The notes under the pieces are model-generated. The model was not told the origin of the DNA. It ran no database searches and was given only the letters and a program-made list of their open reading frames with translations. DNA of 64,000 nucleotides from Caballeronia grimmiae (GTDB lineage: Bacteria > Pseudomonadota > Gammaproteobacteria > Burkholderiales > Burkholderiaceae), in assembly GCF_000698555.1 (NCBI RefSeq), contig NZ_JFHE01000009.1:62001-126000 (forward strand), read 5' to 3'. The position numbers and the translations under genes were made by a program. Of this stretch, positions 47,419-57,741 are shown piece after piece. Numbering within the stretch: the stretch's first letter is position 1; every line of letters starts with the position of its first letter.

Positions 47419-50400
47419 CTAGACAGCACCCTCGTTCACTTCTGCCGACGACGCAGCAAGCGGAAGTGTGAAGAAAAAGCGTGCGCCCCCATGCGCAGAC
47501 GCGTTGTCAGCGGCAATCGTTCCACCGTGCATTTCGATGATCGAACGCGAAATGGCGAGTCCCATGCCCATGCCGCCCGCCTTCGTCGTGTAGAAGCTCT
47601 CGAAAACGCGCTTGACGTTTCCCAGGTCGATGCCCGGCCCGCCGTCCTCAACGGAGCACGTGACCGACGAAGTATCGAGAGCATGCGTCGCGACAGTAAT
47701 CTGGCCGCCCGTGACCGCTGCGGCCTCCATTGCCTGCATCGCGTTGACGACGAGATTTACGACAACCTGCTGCAACTGCACCCTGTCCACAATTACCACC
47801 GGCACACCAGCCGCGCGTTTGCGCACGATGGCGATGCCCCGCTTATGCAACTCGTGATGCAGGAAAAGCAGCGCCTCATCGACGAGCGGATCGAGCGGGG
47901 CTGCGACCCGCTTCAATTCACGCCGCGTCGCCATTGCGTGAATGCGATCGACGATCTCGACGGCGCGCTGCGCATCGACCGTAATGTGCTGATTGACAAG
48001 CCGGGCTTCCGCGATGTCCGGTTCAGACCGGTCTAGCCATCGGTTGCCGAGCGAGCTGTTCATTCTAATAGCCGCCAGCGGCTGCTTCAGCTCGTGCGCG
48101 ATGGATGCCGTCAGTTCCCCGAGCATGGAAACGCGGGCCGCGTGGGCGAATTCCGCTTGCAGTTGCTGCAGCAGTTCCTCAGCACGAATGCGCTCTGTCA
48201 GATCGACAAGACTGATCAACACCATACCTGATTCTTCGGCGCCACCGGGATGTGCAACTGTCAGCAGTACATCGATGATCCGTCCGTCGAGCGTAGGAAG
48301 CTTGGTTTGTTCCTGAAACAGCGATGCGCCGCCGTATCGGCTTTCGAGGACGCGCCGAAAGGTGTCCGGCCGCTCACGCCATAGCCAACGCAGGGGCCCG
48401 AGCAACACAGTCCTATCGCGTGCGCCGAACATCTGCGCGGCGTGAATATTGACCTCATCCACACGCAGCAGCTCCATTGCGCTATCGAGCCAGCCAGGAT
48501 GTTCGTCGATGTAACGGGACACGTCGTACACGCCCTCCGCCCGCAGTTCCGCCAGCAACGTCATGAGCGGTTGGGCATCAACCTGCCATAGCCCAACTGG
48601 CATATCGAAGAACAGCGTGCGATATCGATGTTCGCTGCGCGCGAGCGCAGCATGCGCGCGCTTGCGCGTCGTAATGTCCTTCAGCGCGCCGACTACGCGC
48701 ATCCCCGCGTCAGCATCGACCACCACACGCGCGATGAGTTGAAGATGCCGCACAGAGCCGTCCGGCAGCAATAGCCGACACTCGACATCGAGTGGCTCCC
48801 GGTCGCGGGTCGCCCGGTCGAGCACAAGCCGCATATAGGCCGCGTCCTCCGGGTGTACGCGCGCAAGCATCAATGCAATGGTCGGCGTGGTCGTGCCATC
48901 GTACTCGAAGATCCGAAAGCTCTCTCTCGACCAAAAAAGCTCGCCGCTTCGCACGTGCCAGTCAAAACTGCCCGTGCTACTCAGCCGCTGCGCTTCTGCA
49001 AGCAGCGCTTCGGCATTCTGAAGATCGGCATAGAGCCGCGCGCTTTCCAACGACATCGCCGCTTGCGTAGCAAGCAATCGGAGCATCGCCGTGCGTGCCG
49101 GCGTGAACGCGTTCGACGCAAGGTTGTTCTCCAGGTACAGCACGCCGACCAGCCTCGCTTGTTTGATCAGCGGGAGGCATAAGATGGATCGCGACCCGTG
49201 GCGCCGGATATAGTCGTCGAGGGAATACGGCGTGACCGCGGACGCATCGTCGAGCAAGAGGCTGTCGGACGCACGGATCACATAGCGCAGCACTGATTCG
49301 GGCAGATCCGCCTCCTCGAAACGGATTTTCGGAAGCCGCACGTTCACGCCGTCAGCGCACGTCGCGGCTTCCGCTTCCACAACCAATCCCTTGGGGCGTT
49401 TCAGTATCAGCACGCAACGGCTTCCGCCCGCATGTTCGAGTGCGAGCCTCATCAGCGTGTGTATAAGTTCGTTCATATCGAGGCCGCTAAAAAGCGACCG
49501 CGACACGCTGACGACCGTGGCAAGGTCGAGCTGCTCACTCGATGTCGAGATGGCGCCGTCGGATTTGAATGCGTCCTGTTGGAGGGCCGTGTAACGCCGC
49601 ACCAGTTGATCGACCTTGCCGGTTGCACCCCAGCGTTCGTAGCAGGCGCGAGCGTTCAGCATATAGCTATCCGCAATCGTCCCGAGCCCACGCTCTGCGT
49701 AGAAGCGCCCGGCCAACTCGTGCGAGAGCCCCTGCAGGTGGATAAAGCCGTGCTCACGGGCCAGGCGCACCGCTTCTTCATAAAGTAGCATCGCTTCCGA
49801 ATCGCGGCCTTCGACGCGCGCGACTTCCGCGCGAAGAAGCGCATGCCGATGCTGAAAGTTTGCGGGGCAATGCTTCGCCCACAACTCGAATTTGTCACAT
49901 ACGGCATGAACGACGCGGCGCGATTCTGCTTGCTGGTTTTCGTTTTCCGAGGCATCGAGCGCGACGAGCGTCAATGCATGAAAGAAATGGAACGTAGGCT
50001 CGATTGGAAGCGCCATCACGGCATTTAGCGTCGACTGCGCTTCGCGTGCGGCCCCGAGGGCTGCACGATAACGTCCATCCATGAAGGCGTGGATCATTCG
50101 CATGATGTGGCAGAACGCGATGCCGCAGCCGAAATTCGCCCGCATGACCACTGCTAACGACGCATCGTCATCGAGCGCATGACCCGAGTGGCCTTGCAAC
50201 GCGGCGACGAAGCCCTGTTGCAGGCGAATTGTCTCGTAGACCGCATCGTTGTGGCTTTGCTGCGCAAATGCTGCGTGCGTTTGGGCAGTGCGTTGAACGT
50301 CGGCGAGCGGCGCGCCTTTCTCGATCGTCTGCCACACGGTGGTGAAGGCTAGATAGCCGGCAAAGGCAAGGTCGCCGACATCGAGGCATGCGGCACTAGC

Positions 50401-53373
50401 GCGCTCGAGAATCGCCAGGTCGGTCGATAAATGACGCCGCCAAAAGTTGATGTGATTGCCGTGCAAATGCAGCAGCTTGCCCTGGAACCGTCGATTGTCG
50501 AATCTCTCATTGAGACGCAACGACATCTCGGAGAACTGCACGGCCGAGACGATGTCACCGATGCGCGACACCAAAATCAACGCGTAGTTACCGTACGCGA
50601 AGCTTGATTTGTCGGTGTTACCTGCACGTAGAGACAGGTTGACCGCCTTCAGCGTAACGAGCGGATAGAACGCCGGACGGGCGATGAAAGCGCAAGGCAT
50701 CGATTCGACCAAAAGATCCACGATGGTTCGGGCCGCATCATCCGATGCGACCGGTGCATCGACAAGCCGATCGATGGCGCGTCCCGCCAGGTTGGCAGCA
50801 ACGTCACGCAGCTCCGCCTCGAATTGCAGCGCGGCGCCTTCGTCGTCGGACGGCAGCAGCACGCCGAATTCGCGCAACGCCTCGCGCGCCACGTCAAAGC
50901 TCTCATCGTATCGCCCCGCAACCTGGTACAGCTCCATGCGCAAGGCATGAACCCGTGCGCGATACAGATTGGAACGCGCGCGGCCCAGGATCGTGTCGAA
51001 CAACGCATCCGCGTCGGCAAAATCAGCCATAACGAACTGGCATTCGGCGAACGCCAGATACAGATCAAAGGTGCCATCGTAGTCGCGCGACCAGGCATTC
51101 TCGGCAATCAGAGCTACGCCGTTAGAGAGATAGTTACGCGCCGACGCAAAAGCAGCGGAGTTCATTGCCCGCCGTCCTGCCGCGAAGTTCAAGGCAACAG
51201 TGTGCTGGCGCTCCGCTTCATCCGTCATAAGCGACGCACCACGATTCAGGTGGTTGACGATATCGAAAATGGCCGGATCCGCCGCATCAGCCGGTGCCTC
51301 GGATGCGAGGGCCCGGCCGAGCTGTAAATGCGCCGCAGGTCGGTCTGCCTCCGGAATCAGCGCATACGCGGCTTCCTGGACGCGATCGTGCGCGAACATG
51401 AACGCGTCCCCGACGCGGTGCAGCAGGCCCGCATTCACAGCATCCCAGAGCTTCATATCCACGGATGCCCTTGGCTCATCACGTGTCCGTGCCAACGCGT
51501 CCAGGTTCGCGATATTGCCCAGTATGGCGAGCTGACTTAGAACCTCCCGCGTGGCATGCGGCAAGCGGTATAGTTTGGCCGCCATCAGATCGGCGACGTT
51601 GTCGGTCAATTCTCTATCGCGAATTCGCGGCAGGCTCCATGTCCAAATGCCGGCCTGATGATCGAACACGATGAGACCGTCGTCGGCAAGCGCGGTGAGA
51701 AACTGAACCAGGTAAAAAGGGTTGCCGCCCGTCTTCTCGTGGACAAGCTCGGCAAGCGGCGCAGCCGTTGCGGCCGGACAGCGCAGCAAATCGCCAACGA
51801 ACTCCGCAGCACTTGTCATGCTCAACGGCAACAGCTCTAACAGATGCGGTTTCGAGCCAGCTTTGCGGATGTCATCGATCATCGTTGCGAGCCGGACTTG
51901 CGAACCCGCCTCGTTGTCCCGATAAGCGCCAATCAGCAGCATGTTCCGAACGTCGCGGTGCGTGGCCAAATGCACGAAGAAATCGAGCGTGGCAGCGTCG
52001 TGCCATTGCAGATCGTCGACGAACAACACGAGAGGATGCCCAGGCTGCGCGAATACGCCCAGGAAGCGTCGAAACGCGATATACAGGCGGTTGCGCGCAT
52101 CGTCCGGTGACAAGTCCGGAACCGCGGGCTGCTCCCCGATGATCAGCGCCAATTCGGGGACGAGATCAAGCATCAGCCGGCCGTTGGGCGCAAGCGCCTC
52201 CGTCAGCGCGTGCTGCCATTGTTCGAGTTCCCTGTCGCCGCTAACGAGCAGGTTGCGCACAAGCGACTGAAACGCTTGCACGAGCGGCACGTAGGGCGTG
52301 TCGGCGCGGTACTGATCGAACTTGCCAGATGCAAACACGGGGCGTGCGCCCGCGAGCGCGCTCTGCAAATGGCTCACCATCGAGGACTTGCCGACGCCTG
52401 CATAGCCCGACAAGAAAACGATTTGAGTATCGCCCTGAGTCGCTACCTGGTCGAACGTCCCGATGAGCTGGTCGATCTGCGCATCCCGGCCATGAAGTTT
52501 CTCTGGAATTCGTATCCGGTACGATGCGTCACGCGTGCCGAGCGCGAACGGTGCGATCGCATGCTGAGTCTCCCACTCCGATAGGCAACGTAGCAGATCG
52601 ACGTGCACCCCTGTTGCTGTCTGATAGCGGTCCTCCGGGTTCTTTGCCAGCAACTTTTCTACGATGTGCTCGACAACTAACGGCAAGTCTTGCACGCGCT
52701 CCGACGGCGGCACCGGACGGCGAGCGACATGACAATGAATCCATTCGATAGGGTCGGACGCGGAGAATGGCGGCGTGCCCGTAAGCATCTCATAGCAGAC
52801 CACGCCGAACGAATATAGATCGCTTCGTTCATCGGGAGGCCGGTTCATACGGCCAGTCTGTTCGGGTGCCATGTACATCAGGGTGCCCCGAATCAGCGTG
52901 GAAGATACGGCCGCATCACGCTCAATCCGCGACATAGCCGCAATCCCGAAACCGGTAAGACGCACGTTGTCGCTCGCATCGACCAGCACGTTCGCGGGCT
53001 TGATGTCTTTGTGCAAGATGCCGCGTGCGTGCGCCCGCGCGATTGCTTGTGCGAGGCTCGCGGCGATGCGCAGGAACCGCGGAAGCGCTAAAGGTCGATT
53101 GAGCAAGCGACTCAACGGCGCACCGCCACTGTCGTCGAGAATGAGCACGGGCGGCACATGGCTGAGGTCGAGTGCCAGCGGCTGTGCAGCCCACTCCGGA
53201 TCGAGCAACGATGCAAGGCCGTACTCGCGTTCGAGCCGACTGATGCTGTGCGACGCTGGCTTCGCAGCCACAAGCGCTAGCACGGAGCCCGGAGCGCCGG
53301 GTTTGCGCGCGCGGCAAAGCAGCATGTCACCATCGTCATGCAGCGGCTCTAGCGAAAAGCCAGTCAGATCCAT
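47419..53373 (-). CDS. giant serine/threonine kinase - AAA ATPase - GAF/PAS - histidine kinase
   Basis: 1984 residues. A Ser/Thr kinase-like domain occupies residues 1-270 with HKDIKPANV (Asp123), but its DFG motif is GFG (141-143), so activity is uncertain. An ATPase follows with Walker A GYAGVGKS (Lys329) and Walker B LVLFVDDLQWHD. A long helical-repeat region covers about 600-1300. GAF and PAS domains (about 1370-1680) precede a histidine kinase with HELKQPLAAI, NLVVNAMQAM and GGMGMGLAISRSII. This trifunctional architecture is known and senses unknown cues. It should phosphorylate the FixJ-type regulator encoded 2 kb away. No receiver domain is present. Confidence 0.9.
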   Translation of the reverse strand: MDLTGFSLEPLHDDGDMLLCRARKPGAPGSVLALVAAKPASHSISRLEREYGLASLLDPEWAAQPLALDLSHVPPVLILDDSGGAPLSRLLNRPLALPRFLRIAASLAQAIARAHARGILHKDIKPANVLVDASDNVRLTGFGIAAMSRIERDAAVSSTLIRGTLMYMAPEQTGRMNRPPDERSDLYSFGVVCYEMLTGTPPFSASDPIEWIHCHVARRPVPPSERVQDLPLVVEHIVEKLLAKNPEDRYQTATGVHVDLLRCLSEWETQHAIAPFALGTRDASYRIRIPEKLHGRDAQIDQLIGTFDQVATQGDTQIVFLSGYAGVGKSSMVSHLQSALAGARPVFASGKFDQYRADTPYVPLVQAFQSLVRNLLVSGDRELEQWQHALTEALAPNGRLMLDLVPELALIIGEQPAVPDLSPDDARNRLYIAFRRFLGVFAQPGHPLVLFVDDLQWHDAATLDFFVHLATHRDVRNMLLIGAYRDNEAGSQVRLATMIDDIRKAGSKPHLLELLPLSMTSAAEFVGDLLRCPAATAAPLAELVHEKTGGNPFYLVQFLTALADDGLIVFDHQAGIWTWSLPRIRDRELTDNVADLMAAKLYRLPHATREVLSQLAILGNIANLDALARTRDEPRASVDMKLWDAVNAGLLHRVGDAFMFAHDRVQEAAYALIPEADRPAAHLQLGRALASEAPADAADPAIFDIVNHLNRGASLMTDEAERQHTVALNFAAGRRAMNSAAFASARNYLSNGVALIAENAWSRDYDGTFDLYLAFAECQFVMADFADADALFDTILGRARSNLYRARVHALRMELYQVAGRYDESFDVAREALREFGVLLPSDDEGAALQFEAELRDVAANLAGRAIDRLVDAPVASDDAARTIVDLLVESMPCAFIARPAFYPLVTLKAVNLSLRAGNTDKSSFAYGNYALILVSRIGDIVSAVQFSEMSLRLNERFDNRRFQGKLLHLHGNHINFWRRHLSTDLAILERASAACLDVGDLAFAGYLAFTTVWQTIEKGAPLADVQRTAQTHAAFAQQSHNDAVYETIRLQQGFVAALQGHSGHALDDDASLAVVMRANFGCGIAFCHIMRMIHAFMDGRYRAALGAAREAQSTLNAVMALPIEPTFHFFHALTLVALDASENENQQAESRRVVHAVCDKFELWAKHCPANFQHRHALLRAEVARVEGRDSEAMLLYEEAVRLAREHGFIHLQGLSHELAGRFYAERGLGTIADSYMLNARACYERWGATGKVDQLVRRYTALQQDAFKSDGAISTSSEQLDLATVVSVSRSLFSGLDMNELIHTLMRLALEHAGGSRCVLILKRPKGLVVEAEAATCADGVNVRLPKIRFEEADLPESVLRYVIRASDSLLLDDASAVTPYSLDDYIRRHGSRSILCLPLIKQARLVGVLYLENNLASNAFTPARTAMLRLLATQAAMSLESARLYADLQNAEALLAEAQRLSSTGSFDWHVRSGELFWSRESFRIFEYDGTTTPTIALMLARVHPEDAAYMRLVLDRATRDREPLDVECRLLLPDGSVRHLQLIARVVVDADAGMRVVGALKDITTRKRAHAALARSEHRYRTLFFDMPVGLWQVDAQPLMTLLAELRAEGVYDVSRYIDEHPGWLDSAMELLRVDEVNIHAAQMFGARDRTVLLGPLRWLWRERPDTFRRVLESRYGGASLFQEQTKLPTLDGRIIDVLLTVAHPGGAEESGMVLISLVDLTERIRAEELLQQLQAEFAHAARVSMLGELTASIAHELKQPLAAIRMNSSLGNRWLDRSEPDIAEARLVNQHITVDAQRAVEIVDRIHAMATRRELKRVAAPLDPLVDEALLFLHHELHKRGIAIVRKRAAGVPVVIVDRVQLQQVVVNLVVNAMQAMEAAAVTGGQITVATHALDTSSVTCSVEDGGPGIDLGNVKRVFESFYTTKAGGMGMGLAISRSIIEMHGGTIAADNASAHGGARFFFTLPLAASSAEVNEGAV

Positions 53374-53513
53374 TCGAGGCGCTCCTCATCTCGCTGATAT
53401 CCGGCAAGCGCGATGCACACCTGTACTCTTGTGCGGGTCACATCGCTCACTAAACCGGACACAGGCTAGCATGGGAAGCGCTACCAACCTCAAAGCCCTG
53501 CCCCGCGCAGCAA

Positions 53514-54353
53514 CTAACGCCAGAGTGTGCCTGTATAGTGCCCGAGTCGCGCTTCGACGTCGTACTCCTTCTGCAGGCCCAGTTTCATCAACTGGCCGAT
53601 CTTTTCTTGCGCGGCCGGCCGTCCGACCGACGCAATGAACGCATCCCACTCCGGCGCAACCGCAGAGTCTGGCGGCAGCGTCTGTGCGTTGACAAGCTGC
53701 TTGATGGCACCGAGCGATTGCTTATCGAATAAACTGATGCGCGTCGCAAGACCGTCGACAAATGCGTCGAGTTCGCCGTCGGGCAGCGAGCGGTTGACAT
53801 ACCCGTAGCGTTCAGCGAGTGGACCATCGACGTCGTTTCCGCTCGTCAACACTTCGAGTGCGCGGCCCCGTCCGATCAACCGCGATAGACGCGTCATTGG
53901 ACCACCTCCCGGCACGAGCGCGGCGCCGATTTCCCATTGCGACAGCAACGCATGCTCGTTGCTGGCGAAGCGCATATCGCTCGCAAGCGCCAGCTCACTG
54001 CCGACGCCCGACGCACGCCCGCGAATTTTCGCAATCGAGATGACAGAAGCACGCCCGATGCGCGCCAGCATGTCCGGCAGCGGCGGCATGCCTGTCGGGC
54101 CGGGCGGCAGATTCACCGTCACTTCGAGCGGAGGGACGAAGTCGTAATGGGTGAGGAAGAAGTCAGGCACAGCGCTGTCGAAAACCACCACCTTCAGATG
54201 GGGGTCGTTTTCGAGTGCCGTCACCACCGCGCCCAGTTGTGGCATCGTATCCGGCCCGAAAATGTTGAATGGTGGACGATCGAAGACTACTCGCCAATAT
54301 GAAGCGCTGCGACGTTCTACCTTGATCTGCGCATCGGCGCTCTCTTGATTCAT
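53514..54353 (-). CDS. enoyl-CoA hydratase/isomerase family protein
   Basis: 279 residues from the ATG behind CGGAG; an earlier in-frame Met lacks a ribosome site. Crotonase-fold features: WRVVFDRPPFNIFGPDTMPQ, the oxyanion-hole segment KIRGRASGVGSELALASDMR and EIGAALVPGGGPMTRLSRLI. The usual second catalytic Glu region is altered, so the reaction is uncertain. It is followed on the same strand by nothing close and preceded by a DJ-1 family gene 41 bases upstream, probably one unit. Confidence 0.88.
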   Translation of the reverse strand: MNQESADAQIKVERRSASYWRVVFDRPPFNIFGPDTMPQLGAVVTALENDPHLKVVVFDSAVPDFFLTHYDFVPPLEVTVNLPPGPTGMPPLPDMLARIGRASVISIAKIRGRASGVGSELALASDMRFASNEHALLSQWEIGAALVPGGGPMTRLSRLIGRGRALEVLTSGNDVDGPLAERYGYVNRSLPDGELDAFVDGLATRISLFDKQSLGAIKQLVNAQTLPPDSAVAPEWDAFIASVGRPAAQEKIGQLMKLGLQKEYDVEARLGHYTGTLWR

Positions 54354-54394
54354 GTCGCTCTCCGGGAAGTGAATATCCGATTCGGTCACTCGGG

Positions 54395-55072
54395 CTATCT
54401 GTGCAGCACGTCTAACAGATCTCGCGCTACCGCTTGCGAGGACGCTGGATTCTGGCCCGTGATGAGACGGCCGTCGATGATCGACAGCGCTTGCCAGTCA
54501 GCGACTTTTTCAAAGCGGCCGCCTAGACGTTTCAGTTCATCTTCGACGAGGAACGGTACGACATGCGTGAGTTGCACCGCCTCTTCCTCCGAGTTCGTGA
54601 AGCCCGAGACGCGCCTTCCTTTAACCAGTGGCTCGCCATCGAATCTGACGTGGCGCAACACACCGGGCGAATGGCACACGAACGCCACCGGTTTGCCCGC
54701 GTTATAAAAGCGCTCGATCAGCGCGACAGAGATCGGATCCTCAGCAAGGTCCCACAAGGGCCCGTGACCACCGGGATAGAAAACAGCGTCGTACTTGTCC
54801 GGATCGATGTCCGCCAGTACGGTCGTGTTGGCAAGCACGTGCTGCGCGGCAACATCACGCTTGAAGCGCTCGGTCAGGTCCGTCTTGCCTTCAGGCGTAT
54901 CGCTTTTCGGATCGATGGGCGGCTGTCCGCCTTTGGGAGAGCACACCGTAACCTCGATTCCCGCATCGAGAAAGGTGTAGTACGGCGCAGCAAATTCCTC
55001 AAGCCAGAAGCCAGTCTTCCTACCCGTGTCGCCGAGTTCGTCATGCGATGTCATTACCATCAGTATCTTCAT
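54395..55072 (-). CDS. DJ-1/PfpI family (type 1 glutamine amidotransferase-like) protein
   Basis: 225 residues. Begins MKILMVMTSHDELGDTGRKT and has DAVFYPGGHGPLWDL and the nucleophile elbow VAFVCHSPGVL (Cys). This is the Hsp31/YhbO-like branch with glyoxalase III or deglycase-type activity reported in relatives. It probably handles reactive aldehydes. It is transcribed with the crotonase-family gene and lies near the FixJ-type regulator. Confidence 0.9.
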   Translation of the reverse strand: MKILMVMTSHDELGDTGRKTGFWLEEFAAPYYTFLDAGIEVTVCSPKGGQPPIDPKSDTPEGKTDLTERFKRDVAAQHVLANTTVLADIDPDKYDAVFYPGGHGPLWDLAEDPISVALIERFYNAGKPVAFVCHSPGVLRHVRFDGEPLVKGRRVSGFTNSEEEAVQLTHVVPFLVEDELKRLGGRFEKVADWQALSIIDGRLITGQNPASSQAVARDLLDVLHR

Positions 55073-55506
55073 GGTCGCACCGAGGCCAATGAGATTTGTC
55101 TTGCCACGTGATGCCGTGGTTACACCAATATACGTTCACAATTGCGGACCGGAGGGCCGCTCTATACCAACGTATTAGGTCTTAATGACATCGCTGGATC
55201 GAGTCGTCGACGCGTCTGATCGGGAATTGGGTCATCTGTGAAAACTCGCGAATTGGCCCTGCAAATATCTGCTAAAGTTAGACGGCAATTCAGCAGTATC
55301 AGTAAGATCGTTTTTGTCGCGGCGCCGCTAGGCGGAGCACCAAAACAGTACTCGCTTGCGACCGCTCACCGCTTCACGACCCCCGCTACGTTCAGCAAGC
55401 AAATGCGACCGCCTTGAACCGGTTCTTCTATCGTCTGACGTTCGCACAAAGAAATGATCGGAACGTAGTGTTGCGATGTTCGTTAATCACCCTGAGTGGA
55501 GAAATG
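55073..55506. other. divergent promoter region
   Basis: Lies between the minus-strand DJ-1 gene and the plus-strand response regulator. AT-richer, with no hairpin or repeat that I can defend as an operator. Confidence 0.35.
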
Positions 55507-56280
55507 ATGAGCCCTCGTTTCGATACGAACTTGGACCGCAGAATGCCAGAGAGCGAGACGTCCATCGTCTATGTCATCGACGATGACGAATCGATTCGTT
55601 TTACTCTTCAGAGCCTCGTGCGGTCCGTCGGGCTGCGCGTCCAGACCTTCGAATCGCCCACCGCTTTTCTTGCTTGGCCTAAGGACGATGTGCCAAGTTG
55701 TCTCGTGCTTGATGTGCGTCTGCAGGGCGAAAGCGGCCTTGGTTTCCAGGAAGACATGGCGCAACTGGGCCTGCACATACCAATCATTTTCATGACCGCA
55801 TACGCTGACGTTGAAATGACGGTCACTGCAATGAAAGCCGGGGCGCTGGATTTTTTTCAAAAGCCGTTTCGTGATCAAAACATGCTTGATGCGATCGCGC
55901 ACGCCCTGAAGGGTGATGCGCAACGCCTGGCAGGCGAACAGGCGCAGGCCGGCGTTTTTGCCGCGTACGGATCGCTGACGGTGCGCGAGAAGGAAGTGAT
56001 GAAGTATGTAGTCGCGGGCTTGCTGAATAAGCAGATCGCTTACGAAATGAATCTCAGCGAGGTCACCGTAAAGATCCATCGCGGACAGGTAATGAAGAAG
56101 ATGGCCGCGCGGAGCTTGCCCGATCTTGTCCGGAAAGCAGAGTCGCTCCATGAAACTTCCGCCCGGTCAGTACCAGCTCGCCTCGGATCCGTGCTTAACG
56201 CTGCACGCAACGACGATGCGGCCGGCTTGCGCGTCGTGCGTAGTGTCGAACGCCTGCGGCGCGCGCCACGTACATCTTGA
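55507..56280 (+). CDS. FixJ-type response regulator
   Basis: 257 residues from the ATG with GGAG at 5 bases; an ATG directly before it is the alternative. The receiver domain has the acidic pocket VIDDDES, the phosphoacceptor Asp69 in LVLDVRLQGESG, MTAYADVEMTV and FFQKPF. The LuxR-type output helix-turn-helix is LTVREKEVMKYVVAGLLNKQ and ending near LPDLVRKAESL. About 45 Ala/Arg-rich residues follow the helix-turn-helix, longer than usual. It is the likely partner of the giant kinase. Confidence 0.9.
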   Translation: MSPRFDTNLDRRMPESETSIVYVIDDDESIRFTLQSLVRSVGLRVQTFESPTAFLAWPKDDVPSCLVLDVRLQGESGLGFQEDMAQLGLHIPIIFMTAYADVEMTVTAMKAGALDFFQKPFRDQNMLDAIAHALKGDAQRLAGEQAQAGVFAAYGSLTVREKEVMKYVVAGLLNKQIAYEMNLSEVTVKIHRGQVMKKMAARSLPDLVRKAESLHETSARSVPARLGSVLNAARNDDAAGLRVVRSVERLRRAPRTS

Positions 56281-56289
56281 AGCGACTCG

Positions 56290-56420
56290 CGAGTCACAGA
56301 CTCACTGCCCGGCGCACGGCATTTGCGAAGGCCCCGGGGGCTTCCTGCGGCAAGCTGTGGCCGATACCTCCGCTGATGTTCCGATGCACGTACTTGCCGA
56401 TGAACACAATGCGACGGTGT
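56290..56420 (-). pseudogene. alpha/beta hydrolase C-terminal remnant
   Basis: The minus strand encodes GKYVHRNISGGIGHSLPQEA and PGAFANAVRRA, the typical end of an alpha/beta hydrolase with its catalytic His (GGIGHSLPQEAP). Upstream coding sequence is not recognisable, so only the last 40 residues remain. Confidence 0.6.
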
Positions 56421-56655
56421 CTATGTTGTCCATTGCGCGCCGCATTCGGCGATTGGAAACGAGTGCTGCCATATCCCCGAAGGAAAGCCACCGGATACAC
56501 GGCGGCGTTGCGGATGGATATCATCGGTCATGGCGAGGACTCTGTCGGATGCAGGGCGCAGCGTTTTCGTCAGCAGGAGAAGTGTAGGACAACACATTAG
56601 TGCGCGCACTCATACGATCGTATGCAGCGCAATCGCTCCGCCCGCTCCAACTCAT

Positions 56656-57585
56656 TCAGGATGTGACGGCGCCCTCGCGGCGCAGTTTCTCAACTATGAA
56701 ATCGACAAACACCTTCACGCGCAGAGACAGATAGCGTGCATGGGGATACAGCAGGACGAACGGACGGGACGCGCCGCCGCGATCTTTAAGTACCTCCACG
56801 AGCCGCCCGGCCCGAAGGTCCTCGTCGACGACGAAGCGATAGGTCTGAAACAATCCTGCCCCGCTGCGCACGAGCGTAACCCCGGAGAGGGCATCCCCAG
56901 ATGTGCGGTACGTCCCGCGCGTGATCGACTCGACTTCACGTGCTCCGTCGTTAAATGCCCACGAAAGGTCCCGGCCGCTGCTCGGCATCTCAAACTGAAT
57001 GCATTCGTGCGACGCAAGGTCGTCGATAGACTTCGGCACTCCCGCACGGCGCAAGTATGAGGGCGATGCGACCACGACCAGTTCGGCATCTTCCAGCTTG
57101 CGCGCGATGAGGCTGGAGTCATCCGGAGCGCGGCCCCGGATCGCGAGGTCGAATCCCTCATCGGCGAAGTCGATGTTCCGGTTGCTCAAATGCGCTTCGA
57201 TGCGAACATCCGGATAACGCTCGCGAAAAGCAGGCAGCAAAGGCAGCAGCCGATAGTGCCCGTACGGTGTGGGTACGCTGATTCGCAGTACGCCGGCCGG
57301 AGTGCGCTGCTGCCCTGTCGCTTCACGTTCCGCCTCCACCAGTTGAGATAAGGCATCTCGACATTGCTCGTAGTAACGTCGGCCTGAATCGGTAAGCCTG
57401 ATTTGGCGCGTGGTTCGGACAAACAGTCGTACGCCCAGTCGTTCTTCCAGCCGCGAAACGGAGCGGCTCACTGCAGCGGGCGTGACGCTTGCCGCGTTGG
57501 CCGCGAGCGTGAAGCTGCCGGCTTCCGCCGCAAGACAGAACAACTCGATACTGCCTAGCAGAAGGTCATCAAATCTTCGTTGCAT
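56656..57585 (-). CDS. LysR family transcriptional regulator
   Basis: 309 residues. The winged helix-turn-helix is intact: LFCLAAEAGSFTLAANAASV, TPAAVSRSVSRLEERLGVRL and FVRTTRQIRLTDSGRRYYEQ. The C-terminal effector domain begins at VLRISVPTPYG, typical of the CrgA/AaeR-like group that control oxidoreductases and efflux. It is divergent from the RidA gene and the short-chain dehydrogenase, which are probable targets. Confidence 0.93.
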   Translation of the reverse strand: MQRRFDDLLLGSIELFCLAAEAGSFTLAANAASVTPAAVSRSVSRLEERLGVRLFVRTTRQIRLTDSGRRYYEQCRDALSQLVEAEREATGQQRTPAGVLRISVPTPYGHYRLLPLLPAFRERYPDVRIEAHLSNRNIDFADEGFDLAIRGRAPDDSSLIARKLEDAELVVVASPSYLRRAGVPKSIDDLASHECIQFEMPSSGRDLSWAFNDGAREVESITRGTYRTSGDALSGVTLVRSGAGLFQTYRFVVDEDLRAGRLVEVLKDRGGASRPFVLLYPHARYLSLRVKVFVDFIVEKLRREGAVTS

Positions 57586-57741
57586 AGTCTAAGTTCGGCA
57601 CTAGCCGCAAGAAATGTGATTGTTGCATTGGTCAAGACTGCATCGGGTTAATTGAGATTTGCGTGTGGGTCAACTACGGTAAGTATGTCGTGAAGTAAGG
57701 TAAGTGACACGCTGTGCTCATTAACCCCGAAGGAGAAGCGT

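Noticed and set aside
47491-53649. Numerous plus-strand frames opposite the giant kinase gene
   Set aside because: All are shadows of the 1984-codon gene.
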